This document shows positions 23,561-52,317 of a stretch of DNA of 64,000 nucleotides, piece after piece. Made by a program: the position numbers and the translations under genes. The notes below the pieces were generated by a model. That model was not told the origin of the DNA and ran no database searches. It was given only the letters and a program-made list of their open reading frames with translations. Source of the stretch: Hyperoplus lanceolatus (taxonomy: Eukaryota; Chordata; Actinopteri; Uranoscopiformes; Ammodytidae). The stretch covers positions 2,722,001 to 2,786,000 of the forward strand of contig CM049418.1 of assembly GCA_026929865.2 (NCBI GenBank). The letters run 5' to 3'. Each line of letters begins with the position of its first letter. Position 1 is the stretch's first letter.

Positions 23561-23924
23561 CAATATGTTGAAGACACTCGACTTGTCCAACTGAGGGAGA
23601 CAAATGCTGAAGAATTTATATTAACCTTAGAGGGACAGCGCACACAAACTCCCCCATATCTTTTCCCCTTTCTGCGTTGCATCTTACTAAATCACCAAGA
23701 TGCAGTAATGGAAGTCAGTGCACCTTTCTGCAAAGGGTAGGGTCTGCTGTGTAGGGACCTTACCCTCCCCACCCACCCCAAATTGAAGCCACTTTTTCGT
23801 ACTAAAACATACAAACGATCTCACAAACCCTCCTACCAACACCACGGCTTTGGCAAAGAGATCATGACGTGCATTGCAGAGACACTGGTTGATGTCTGAT
23901 AGATAAAATAAATCCAGTGGAGCC

Positions 23925-41230
<17,306 letters not shown>

Positions 41231-41277
41231 CTTGAATTGTCTTGAGTCAAACATTGTTTCTTCTTTCACGATTATAT

Positions 41278-41361
<84 letters not shown>
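41278..41361. repeat. (ATT)n microsatellite
   Basis: About 84 bp of ATT units with one GTA interruption. Confidence 0.95.
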
Positions 41362-41363
<2 letters not shown>

Positions 41364-41449
41364 ACATTTTTAAAAATATGGTTTATTAAAGATGCTACGA
41401 GGAACCTTCAGTTATCTTTTAATTCTCGCAGCCCCTTTGGAAAAAAAGC

Positions 41450-41637
41450 AGTAGTGTTTTTACTACCCCAGCTGTAGTCTTTGGGTGAGCGTATACCCAT
41501 GACAAAGGCATTAAGAAAAACTATATAGAAATAGCATTTTTTGCACTGATGGTCTCGTTTGCTGTTACACGTAATTTATGATCATCAGAGGAAAAATTAG
41601 ACTGTTTCAGAAATATGTAAAAGTTCCTGAGAGGGCT
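41450..41637. repeat. MITE family E copy
   Basis: CCCCAGCTGTAGTCTTTGGG and ATGACAAAGGCATTAAGAAA, then AAAGTTCCTGAGAG. Confidence 0.65.
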
Positions 41638-42853
41638 AGAATAATACCTGTCCTCTGCCAGTATCTCACTGTGACATATAAACAGTTTCCATATTGATGG
41701 CAGTTTTATTTTAGTTCCAGAAGTGCTAGCTCCATTACCCTTCCTTAACATTTGACTTAGATATTATTACCAATAATTTATTTTCTTTGTATTTATTTTT
41801 ATTGTTATTCATACCTAAAGTATTTTATTTAATAAGGTTAAATAAATAAATATAACAACAAATAAAGAACTTCCTGTGGGTATCCCCAATGTTTACTGAC
41901 CGCAAACATTTAAAGGTTGTTTCAGATTTGAAGTTCTTTTACTCTGAAAATCTTGACAAATGTTATAAAATAAAATAAAAACACTTCTTAATTTCTCTTT
42001 TAATTAAACTTTATGAAAATGGATGAATATATTTATACTTTTTCGTATATTTGCCGGGTGTTTAAGAACTATTTATTGTATATTGTCAGTGAGGGAAACG
42101 TATCAAGACCATAGATGGTATAAAAAAGGTCATGACATAAATCTGTTTATAATTACACCTCAATCCCGTGGCCACAATGAGGTACTGCACCTGCAGGTGA
42201 AAAGCAAAAGTGAAGTTAAATCGGTGTAGTATTGAAGCCACGGACGGTGTCGCCCCCTGGCGACCAGAATGAGGTACAACACCTACAGACACCTAACCGC
42301 ACTGGACGCTGGGCGTAATTACATACAAGCACCATTTATTCGCCTTTTTAAAATGTATTTACCGTTTGAAACTATCAATGTACTGTGAAATAAAACGGAC
42401 AAAACAACACCTTCATTTCAACAAAGCACTCGTTAGAAACTTTATTTTAGAAGGAGGAAGGTAGGCTACATGTTGTTAGCTTCACTAGCTTAAGCTAACG
42501 GTTTGTGTTAAGCAGTTGGCTAATCAGGTCAAGCAAGAACTATTACCACACACTTTTACATAAGCAAAGATTACTCTCTTGTAGTGACGTGTCTTTAAAC
42601 AACACCTAAGCGAAACTTCAGTCCGCATTAAACCATCTATAATGACCCTGTCAAAACAGTAAGAGCAGTTAAATCAGTGTAGTATTGAAGACACGGACGG
42701 TGTCGCCCCCTGGTGAAGACAATGAGGTATTACACCTAAAGGTTTATTATGGAGTCAGTCAAATTGCTCTCCATCAGTAAATCCTATCCATGATATTTTT
42801 ATATTATATATTATAGTCAATAATCACAACCAAGAACATTTCACTTAGCAAAC

Positions 42854-43036
<183 letters not shown>

Positions 43037-43183
43037 CACTAGATGAAGACAAATGTAATAAAATAAAAGCATTTATTAATTCTCTTTAATTTATGAAAAT
43101 TTATGAAAGAAAAATATATGAACATATTTATACTCATAATATATTATGAGTATAATACTATACTACTACTACTAACCTGGTGA

Positions 43184-43186
<3 letters not shown>

Positions 43187-43258
<72 letters not shown>
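43187..43258. repeat. (TA)n microsatellite
   Basis: 36 TA units between the duplicated segments. Confidence 0.96.
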
Positions 43259-43262
<4 letters not shown>

Positions 43263-43611
43263 AGATTACTCTCTTGTAGTAACGTTGCTTCAAACACGCC
43301 CCAAACGAATCTACAGTCCGCATTAAACCATCTATAATGACTGAGTCAAAAATTAAAGAGCAGTTAAATCGGTGTAGTATTGAAGACACGGACGGTATCG
43401 CCCCCCTGTGGCCACATACCGTAACTACAGCCGTGTGTAAAGCCAGACGTAATCACATACAAAGTAATACTCCCGGTTAAACCTTTCAAAATAAAACGTT
43501 ATAAAGCTAAGCACATTTACATACAGGCACTACTTCCGGTAGAGAGAAAAAACAAGTTAAACGCAAAGATACATCTGTAGCTCTCTCTAGTGTCTCAAGC
43601 AGCTGCTGCCA

Positions 43612-43715
<104 letters not shown>

Positions 43716-44206
43716 CTATTATTGTTTTTTATTATTGATTCTAATATTGCCTATAGGGTTTAGCGTAATGAGGCTTTCAGAACTCGGTGCCTACCCACTC
43801 ACTGACCTCGACGTCACTGTCTGTTGGTGCAAATAAATCTGTATTTACTATCTATGATATAAGTACAGTTTTGAACACGAGGTAGCCCTTTCAGAATAAA
43901 ACACTCAAAGAAAACTAAACTAATGTGAATATGATCTATCTGGTGGGAGAGACAAAAAACATAGAAATCCCCAAAATGTTAGCTCATTGATAATACTGTT
44001 GTATTTTTATTTTTATTTTTTTTTAGAAAGGGCACTGACCAACTTCTCTTTTAGGAATTCGATGTGTGCCGTTTTTTTTTTGTCTTGTTATCTTGGAGTC
44101 AGCGATTCTGGAGCTTATTTAAATGTGTATTTTGAGGCCCAGATATTTCAGCTCTTAAGGTTAAATATTCACCTTATTTCGGATTTAAAAAATAATATTG
44201 TTCTGC

Positions 44207-44530
44207 CACGCGCATGGCTTTGGTCATTGTTTCCGATGGGACCCTTTTCAGTGACGGACCAGTCTGAATGTAAACAGGAAACAGCGTTAGTTTTCAGTGC
44301 AAGTTGACTTCACTACGAGCCTCGGTTAAATCTTTGCTTGTAAGTAGTGATGTGTTTGAGGTTTACAGAAGGATAACCTTACTTATCTTGGGGTTATTGT
44401 ATTTGTCACATTAAACCCCGCGTTATGTCGTATTTGTGGCGAGTGTATTGCTGCTTTCACTGTAGTGGGTGTGAGCCTGAGCGCACGGTGATGTAATGCT
44501 TAAAACTCTCCACCAGAGGGCATATGACTT
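44207..44530 (+). repeat. Segmental duplication copy 1 (pairs with 50641-50950)
   Basis: GACGGACCAGTCTGAATGTA, AACAGGAAACAGCGTTAGTT, TTCACTACGAGCCTCGGTTA and CTCCACCAGAGGGCAT are shared almost exactly with 50641-50950. Contains a donor-like TTTGCTTG|TAAGTAG. Confidence 0.8.
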
Positions 44531-44566
44531 TTAAGTAGGCTATCAAGTCAACTTTATTGTCTATTC

Positions 44567-44896
44567 TTAAAGGTGCAGTGTGTAATATGACATCATCAAG
44601 AAAGTTCTACAAAGTTCTAGAATGCAACGCTCCCTGGGTAACCCCAACCCTTTCGAATAATAACAGAAGCTACAGTGGCCTTCAAGGACAAGAACAATTC
44701 TATATTTTAAACAATGCACCTTATGACATTCCAACTATGACACTTTCAAGATGGCGGCACTAGGCCTTGGTCCAAAATATGCAGAAATATGGACATATAT
44801 GAGACCCTTTCTAAGGGAAAAAATAATAATTCAAAAAATCTTTTTCAGCTATTATGCGCTAAATTAAATGTACTTGTGGATATTATAATTACTTTC
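44567..44896. repeat. MITE family C, left part, split by insertion
   Basis: AAAGGTGCAGTGTGTAATAT...GATATTATAATTACTTTC; continues at 46502-46554 (CTACAAAATCTGCTAGG...TACACACTGCATGTTTAAA). Confidence 0.8.
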
Positions 44897-46493
44897 GGTA
44901 ACACTTTACAATAAGGTACACAAAATTGTAGTAGCTACTACATACCTACTACATAGTTTTTTTTTTTTTGCGCTACCTATGTGTTAGGTAGCACAAAAAA
45001 AAAAACCCTATGTGTTAGGTAGCACATAGGGTTTTTTTTTTGTGCTACCTAACACATAGGTAGCACAAAAAAAAAAACCCCTATGTGCTACCTAACACAT
45101 AGGGTTTTTTTTTTGTGCTACCTAACACATAGGTAGCACAAAAAAAAACCCTATGTGTTACCTACTACATAGTTTTTTTTTTTTTGCGCTACCTATGTGT
45201 TAGGTAGCACAAAAAAAAAACCCTATGTGTTACCTACTACATAGTTTGTTTTTTTTTGCGCTACCTATGTGTTAGTTAGCACAAAAAAAAAAAAACCCTA
45301 TGTGTTACCTACTACATAGTTTTTTTTTTTGCGCTACCTATGTGTTAGTTAGCACAAAAAAAAAAAACCCTATGTGTTACCTACTATATAGTTTTTTTTT
45401 TTTTGCGCTACCTATGTGTTAGGTAGCACAAAAAAAAAAACCCTATGTGTTACCTACTACATAGTTTTTTTTTTTTGCGCTACCTATGTGTTAGGTAGCA
45501 CAAAAAAAAAAACCCTATGTGTTACCTACTACATAGTTTTTTTTTTTGCGCTACCTATGTGTTAGTTAGCACAAAAAAAAAAACCCTATGTGTTACCTAC
45601 TACATAGTTTTTTTTTTTTTGCGCTACCTATGTGTTAGGTAGCACAAAAAAAAAAAACCTATGTGTTACCTACTACATAGTTTTTTTTTTTTGCGCTACC
45701 TATGTGTTAGTTAGCACAAAAAAAAAAACCCTATGTGTTACCTACTACATAGTTTTTTTTTTTTTTTGCTACCTATGTGTTAGGTAGCACAAAAAAAAAC
45801 CTATGTGTTACCTACTACATATTTTTTTTTTTGCGCTACCTATGTGTTAGTTAGCACAAAAAAAAAACCCTATGTGTTACCTACTACATAGTTTTTTTTT
45901 TTGCGCTACCTATGTGTTAGGTAGCACAAAAAAAAACCTATGTGTTACCTACTATATAGTTTTTTTTTTTTTGCGCTACCTATGTGTTAGGTAGCACAAA
46001 AAAAAAACTATATAGTAGGTAACACATAGGGTTTTTTTTTTGTGCTACCTAACACATAGGTAGCGCAAAAAAAAAACTATGTAGTAGGTAACACATAGGG
46101 GTTTTTTTTTTGTGCTACCTAACACATAGGTAGCGCAAAAAAAAAAACTATGTAGTAGGTAACACATAGGGTTTTTTTTTTGTGCTACCTAACACATAGG
46201 TAGCACAAAAAAAAACCCTATGTGCTACCTAACACATAGGGTTTTTTTTTTTGTGCTACCTAACACATAGGTAGCGCAAAAAAAAAAAAACTATGTAGTA
46301 GGTAACACATAGGGTTTTTTTTTTGTGCTACCTAACACATAGGTAGCGCAAAAAAAAAAACTATGTAGTAGGTAACACATAGGGTTTTTTTTTTTTGTGC
46401 TACCTAACACATAGGTAGCGCAAAAAAAAAAAACTATGTAGTAGGTATGTAGTAGCTACTACAATTTTGTGTACCTTATTGTAAAGTGTTACC
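44897..46493. mobile_element. Non-autonomous hAT-like palindromic element with hairpin satellite
   Basis: Begins GGTAACACTTTACAATAAGG; its first 60 bases are exactly the reverse complement of its last 60. Both sides carry the 8-bp direct repeat TTACTTTC (44889-44896 and 46494-46501), the target-duplication length of hAT transposons. The 1597-bp interior has no coding capacity: about 12 tandem units of roughly 70 bp (poly-T, GCGCTACCTATGTGTTAGGT AGCAC, poly-A, CCCTATGTGTTACCTACTAC ATAG), then about five units in the opposite orientation from about 45995. Each unit can itself fold into a hairpin. Class is inferred from target length; the terminal bases are not a textbook hAT end. Confidence 0.85.
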
Positions 46494-46569
46494 TTACTTT
46501 CTACAAAATCTGCTAGGAAATAAAACCCTACATTCTACACACTGCATGTTTAAAATACGATAATTCTTA

Positions 46570-46760
46570 GAATATGGAGGCACACATAAGGATCGAAATG
46601 GCGTTTGTCTCTGACCCACGGTGCAATAGGAAATATAATAATAATAAAATAAGTTAGAATAAGATAAAGATAAGCAAAGTAAAAAGTAGATTAATTTAAT
46701 TGAAATGTGCAATGTAATGAACGAATTTAAAATGTGAAATATGTGCAATATGCCCCAATA
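46570..46760. repeat. LINE-like 3' fragment
   Basis: CGAAATGGCGTTTGTCTCTG ACCCACGGTGCAATAGG and GTGCAATATGCCCCAATATG; relative of 37100-37400. Confidence 0.5.
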
Positions 46761-46771
46761 TGTTTCTAGCT

Positions 46772-46992
46772 GTGAGTGAAAGCATGTTTATTTTATTTAT
46801 TTGTTAGGGACACTGCATATTAATGAACAGCTGTAACAATCACAACTGTACAAATGCCAGATTATAGCAGAAGTGCTATCTGTTGTTGCCAGGCAGGTAA
46901 TAGACAAATTACAAATAATATACAAATACAAGGGCACAAGTGACACAAGACAATAATAGAGCTGAAAGGTTAAATCAAATCAAATCAGTTTT
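46772..46992. repeat. Direct repeat copy 1
   Basis: GTGAGTGAAAGCATGTTTAT to AATCAAATCAAATCAGTTTT, nearly identical to 47370-47590; only one substitution was seen by eye. Confidence 0.85.
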
Positions 46993-47245
46993 ATTTATTT
47001 ATTTATTTATTTATTTTTATTTTTATTTTTTTTTTATTTATTATTCTTTCGGACAATTCCACACAATACACAATTTTCTCTTGCAAATATTCATACATCA
47101 TACTTTGTGTTGTCCGAAGGAGACGGAAGAAGCCCAAAGGCTTATCAGGCCCGCCCCCCATTTTCATCAAATTCGGATTCAGATACACAGTTACTGTTAC
47201 AGAAAATAAAAATAAAACAAAAAACATTTTTTTTTTTATATATAG

Positions 47246-47278
<33 letters not shown>

Positions 47279-47322
47279 CATACATATATACACATATATA
47301 TATATACATAAACATACACATA

Positions 47323-47363
<41 letters not shown>

Positions 47364-47369
47364 CAGTGT
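46993..47369 (-). repeat. LINE tail and AT microsatellites between direct repeats
   Basis: On the minus strand, GGCGGGCCTGATAAGCCTTT GGGCTTCTTCCG with CTCCTTCGGACAACAC is a fish LINE ORF2/3' motif. (TA)n at 47246-47300 and a T run of about 39 at 47325-47363 follow. Confidence 0.55.
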
Positions 47370-47590
47370 GAGTGAAAGCATGTTTATTTTATTTATTTGT
47401 TAGGGACACTGCATATTAATGAACAGCTGTAACAATCACAACTGTACAAATGCCAGATTATAGCAGAAGTGCTATCTGTTGTTGCCAGGCAGGTAATAGA
47501 CAAATTACAAATCATATACAAATACAAGGGCACAAGTGACACAAGACAATAATAGAGCTGAAAGGTTAAATCAAATCAAATCAGTTTTAT
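47370..47590. repeat. Direct repeat copy 2
   Basis: Second copy of the 220-bp sequence, continuing into TTATATATAGCCCAATATCA CACATAG, a common fish repeat end. Confidence 0.85.
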
Positions 47591-47969
47591 TTATATATAG
47601 CCCAATATCACACATAGACATCTGCCTCAGTGGGCTTTACATTCCATACAGTATGACACCCTCTGCCCTGAGACCCTTAGCTCGGCTAATGATGAAAAAT
47701 CTTGACTTTGGAAGCTTCATTTGAAAAATTAAGAATGGAAAAATGAAAGGATTATTTATCAGTGTAAATATCCACTTTGTATTCCGTCTAACAAGGCTGA
47801 TTTGTGCATCTTGGCTTCATCTCAAACTTGTGCTGACTTTCTTTACTTTGTTTTGGATGCTACAGATGCGACAGATGCGACCGGTTTACACACCATCTGT
47901 TGGAAACATGGAAAAGTCTTCAGGTTTGTCCACATCCTGAGGGTCTTTGTCTTTTTATCCATCAACATT

Positions 47970-48383
47970 ATTATTATATTATATTATATTATATTATATT
48001 ATATTATATTATATTATATTATATTATATTATATTATATTATATTATATTAATTATATTATATTATATTATATCATATCATATTATGTTATATTAATTAT
48101 ATTATATTATATTAATTATATTATATTATATTATATTATATTATATTAATTATATTATATTATATTATATTATATTATATTATATTATATTATATTAATT
48201 ATATTATATTATATTATATTAATTATATTAATTATATTATATTATATTATATTAATTATATTATATTATATTATATTATATTATATTATATTATATTATA
48301 TTATATTATATTATATTATATTAATTATATTATATTATATTATATTATATTATATTGTATTGTATTGTATTATATTATATTAA
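47970..48383. repeat. (ATATT)n pentanucleotide array
   Basis: About 410 bp of TATATTA units broken by regular TTAATTA variants and ending in GTATT variants. Confidence 0.95.
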
Positions 48384-48947
48384 ATAGGGCTGTAACAGTA
48401 CAAAAACTCACAATACAATACAATTCAATTTGTATCACGCTTTTTGAGCCACGATTCGACACATACAATTTCTTCAATTTGAAATACATTTTATTTAGAT
48501 AATATTTCTTGTAACATTTGATAAAAAAAAATAACCTGAACAGATTTGAACACAAAGAACATTATAATTAACATGAATAAATAAATAACCAAAGATATAA
48601 CATTTCTCTCATAATGTTATGAAATGTGTTATTGTTGTATGATCTGTACTTAAACTGCATGTTAACACTTTTCTTGGTCACACACTTGTAGATATTGGGC
48701 CTCATTTGGACGCCATCTTGGAAGAAGATGTTCTCTGAGGTGGGATGTTTCTCTCATATTATTTGCTGCTCTGTTTCATGTTGAAGAATTCAGTTTAATG
48801 TTGAATATTGAAGCAGAAAGTTGTGTTTTCGAACATGTTGTTGCAATTATCAAGTGTTTGTCATTCATGGATCTAATCCTGCTTTCTATTTTGTGTAACA
48901 TTCGGTTTTCTTTTACATGTTTGTGATAAATATCAATCAAATCAAAT

Positions 48948-48951
<4 letters not shown>

Positions 48952-48987
<36 letters not shown>

Positions 48988-49011
48988 AGAGAGATGGAGA
49001 GAGAGAGAGAA
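48952..49011. repeat. (GA)n microsatellite
   Basis: GA repeat with two GATGGA interruptions. Confidence 0.95.
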
Positions 49012-49118
49012 ATGTGCAAATGCTGAAGTAATGGAAGCAGACTGTGTAGTGACTGCTGTCTCTCTACTTTCAAAACAATCTGCTTTGTAGAGTGAGTGAG
49101 TCATTACAGGTTTGCTCT

Positions 49119-49408
49119 TTAAAGGAATACTTTACCGATACAGAACCGGCATCATTATCAAATCACTTTTATAATATAATGAATGAGGTTTTTCTTCCCG
49201 CAGTTCAGTCCTGTTAATCCTAACCCTAAATTTTTACTATGTCACACTAGTAAGTGTAGGGTTAGACAGTGAGACCATAAAACACTCATTCTGGCTTTTA
49301 CTCAGGCTAGGATGAACCGATTTAAAAAAAAAAATTGCACATTTATACTACACAGGATCTCAGAGTTCAATGCACCTCCATATTCCCACCGGTGAAGTAG
49401 GTCTTTAA
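49119..49408. repeat. MITE family D copy
   Basis: TTTAAAGGAATACTTTACCG to CCGGTGAAGTAGGTCTTTAA. Confidence 0.8.
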
Positions 49409-49429
49409 GTTTGATTTTTTTACATTTAA

Positions 49430-49735
49430 AGGCCCATGTGTGTGGAGCAGCAGTCTCGGTCCTGTTCCCATCTAACAGTGTTAATGGATGAGGAGGGGGT
49501 CCAGTTCAGCGCCAGCTACAGGTGAGTATGTTTGTTCCTGCTTCTTTCTACTACTGAATAGGAAGCTTGACACATTGTCAGTTATCTGTTGATGAGTTTA
49601 TATGTGATGCGAGCTGTTGTCTCATTGAGATCAGTTACTTTGCATCCAGAGTGATTGATCTTAACGAGCTAGCAGTTAGCACCACAGGCTAACTCACAAT
49701 AGATAATTGACAATGTGTCAAGTCTCCTATCAGTG
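49430..49735 (+). repeat. Exon-like duplicated segment copy 1
   Basis: Open frame VLMDEEGVQFSASYR ends at a strong donor CTACAG|GTGAGTA (49521). The same frame and donor recur at 50963-51012. The following intron-like sequence (CTTGACACATTGTC...GATTGAT) is also duplicated. Confidence 0.5.
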
Positions 49736-49799
49736 GTGTGGATACTAGGAGCGTCGCAAATATATTTTATGCATTTATAAAAACAATTTTCATAACCCC

Positions 49800-50615
49800 C
49801 TATTTACAGGGCAGTGGAAGTAGGAGAGAGCCCATGCTCCATCTCAACTTGCACGTGTGCTGTCCAATGCCAGGTATCGAACCATGAACTGCCTTGGCAG
49901 TGATGCTTTACAAAGCGCTACCGATCCCGCTGTGCCACCAGCACTGAACACTTGTTGCTCTTCTCTGAAAGCTTTTCAATGTGCTGGGGACGTGTGAATG
50001 AAATGTCAAAACTCAACCAAGGAATTGAACCCATGACCACAGGTTCATATGACAGATGACATAACCTCTAGACCACCACGCCAGCTATGTTTACTCACTC
50101 TCTGAAGGCTTACACATAACTCTGAAACGTCCACAGGTTTAGATATTAAAGTATAATGCTCACTGGCCTCATTAAGTTCAGTGACTTAGTTACAGCAGTG
50201 CTTACTGTCTGTCTTTAGATGGTCTGACTGTCAGGAACAAGCACATTACTGACACTAAAGGAATTCACTGTTTTGTTTATCTCTTGGTTCCAGATTTCAC
50301 TATCGGTGACTTATCTGTCTGAGCTATTCCTCCACATAGTCAAACGCATGAATCTGTAGGTCTAGTTGACACTGCTAAGGAGAAAACCTGGAAAGCACCT
50401 ATTTCTGAGCTACATTTGAAGCCTGAAATAGGTTTAGTGGTTGTCTATGTTGTTGACATTACTAAGGAGAGTATATAACTAGTAAATGTGAGAGGAGCTA
50501 GTTGTTGACATTACTAAGGATAATTTTTAGTAAATGTAGGGTTAGGTGAGCCTGGGTTTTATCCCTCCACCTCAGAAACCACATCAACCGCTTATCCTGC
50601 TGAGCTATCCCTCTG
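49800..50615 (-). repeat. Cluster of tRNA-like SINE heads
   Basis: On the minus strand, four tRNA-like starts: 49948-49870 (TGGCACAGCGGGATCGG, B box GGTTCGATACC), 50095-50018 (TGGTCTAGAGGTTATG, B box GGTTCAATTCC), near 50335-50288 (ATAGCTCAGACAGATAAG) and near 50615-50538 (ATAGCTCAGCAGGATAAG). The first two have perfect B boxes. No cloverleaf was confirmed, so I call them SINE heads rather than tRNA genes. Confidence 0.55.
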
Positions 50616-50640
50616 AAGGAAATAGCCACCTAAAAATCAG

Positions 50641-50950
50641 CTTTGGTCATTGTTTCCAGTGGGAACCTTTTCAGTGACGGACCAGTCTGAATGTAAACAG
50701 GAAACAGCGTTAGTTTACATCTTACAGTGCAAGTTGACTTCACTACGAGCCTCGGTTAAATCTTTGCTTGTAAGTAGTGATGTGTTTGAGGTTGACAGAA
50801 GGATAACCTTACTTATCTTGCAGTTATTTTAGTTGGCACATTAAACCCCGCGTTATGCCGTATTTGTGGCGAGCGTATTGCTGCTTACTGCTTTCACTGT
50901 GGTGGATGTGAGCGCACGGCGATGTAATGCTTAAAATCTCCACCAGAGGG
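50641..50950 (+). repeat. Segmental duplication copy 2
   Basis: Pairs with 44207-44530; followed by the second exon-like segment. Confidence 0.8.
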
Positions 50951-50954
50951 CATG

Positions 50955-51560
50955 ACACTTCGCCCAGTATTAATGGACGAGGAGTGGGTTCAGTTCAACG
51001 CCAGCTACAGGTGAGTATTTTTGTAGATTCTTACTTATTTCTACTACTGATAGGAAACTTGACACATTGTCGACTAGCGGCTAAGCCCTTTACGAAGCCA
51101 CTAGTTGGTGGATTGTCAGACGTGCGCCCAGTAAAACACCGATGTTAAGTTTGACAACAATACGGTAGATTTATTTTCCTTTATACATCCATTCACCGGC
51201 AATAAAGTAAACTCATAATACACTTCAGTAACACAAATAACAAAACGAATTGCGGATCGCTATCACACAAAGGGGGCAGTCGAAAAACTGTTTGCTTCCC
51301 AATCAATAACACCTGTTTCTCCGTTTCTTCGGGTTAAATGACCCCACGTAACCTCTGCCACGATACAATACAGCCCCCTAGCGGTATGGAGCACAATACA
51401 TGAACATAGCTGAATAAATGGATATGGCTCCTACAGTCAATTGATGAGTTACTTTGCAAGCATAGTGATTGATTTTAATGAGGTAGCAGTAAGCATCACA
51501 TGCTAGGCCTATCTCATCAGTAGATCACTGATAATGTGTCATGTCTCACGGCGAAACCCA
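50955..51560 (+). repeat. Exon-like duplicated segment copy 2, interrupted
   Basis: VLMDEEWVQFNASYR with donor CTACAG|GTGAGTA at 51013. The intron-like homology to 49525-49735 is split by about 355 bp at 51077-51433. Confidence 0.5.
51077..51433 (-). mobile_element. Possible solo LTR
   Basis: Absent from the paralogous segment at 49.57 kb. On the minus strand it starts TGTAGGAGCC and ends GTCGACA (TG..CA), with a TATA-like TGTATAAAGG followed by AATAAA. A target duplication is not clear, so the class is inferred. Confidence 0.4.
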
Positions 51561-51719
51561 ACGGGTAAACACTACAACACTGCGTTGCGTTGATTTTTTT
51601 GCCGTGTTAACTCTAGATTTCCGTCGCTTTATATATACTTTCGGCTCACTATATTAGTGGACACTATACAACATACAGTGGCATATGACGTATTTTTTTT
51701 AGTTTCTAGCTGTGAAAGC

Positions 51720-51850
51720 ATGAACGAGCCGCAGCAGCAGGGCCCACAACTTAATTTACAAATATATTCTAGTCTTATGTTTGCTTCCAAGTGCCTCAAA
51801 ATCATTTTGTGTGTGTTATATGATGACAGAATTATAAAATATCAGGAGGA
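51720..51850. repeat. MITE family F fragment
   Basis: CAGCAGCAGGGCCCACAACT, ACAAATATATTCTAGTCTTA TGTTTGCTTCC; matches 10915-11000. Confidence 0.6.
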
Positions 51851-52059
51851 GCCGTCTCAAACGAGGCTATTAACTGGGTTGGGTGAGCATTCAGAGAGAG
51901 ATTGGACTAATTAATGGACAATATAATCAGAAATGTAAGTCATTTAAGTTCTAGTTGGTAGTATAGGGGAAATATACAGATGCAAACAGACCAGGTTGTC
52001 ATGTTGTTGTTTTATTGGTTACTGTGCTTCAGTTTCATGTTTCTTTTAATAATCATCGT

Positions 52060-52213
52060 AATTATTTCCAGCAGGTCTGCTGAGCCGGGCCGGGAGGGAG
52101 CGCCGGAGAAATCCACCTCAAGAAACACTGAGAAAGAGAAGCAGACAACATTCACATTAACACTGACTCCTGTTATTAGGGTCTTTACACTTTTTTTGAC
52201 CTTTTTAAGGTGA
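52060..52213 (+). other. Possible exon, unidentified
   Basis: After the acceptor-like TTATTTCCAGCAG the frame reads RSAEPGREGAPEKSTSRNTE KEKQTTF and runs to a TGA at 52211. It could follow the duplicated exon-like segments upstream. No family recognised. Confidence 0.2.
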
Positions 52214-52317
52214 TTTAGGAAGAGACGGCTCAGTCCTTGCAATGGCCGCCATGTTTAAAGATGCAGCTCAGACTCAAATGCGCTGCAGTGAACTTCTTCA
52301 GCCACTAGAGGACAGTG

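Noticed and set aside
44960-46440. Hairpin repeats as a CRISPR-like array
   Set aside because: Repeats are palindromic with poly-A/T between them and no unique spacers; eukaryotic context with transposon ends and target duplication explains it.
47802-48149. 115-codon frame near the ATATT array
   Set aside because: Second half is the translated pentanucleotide repeat.
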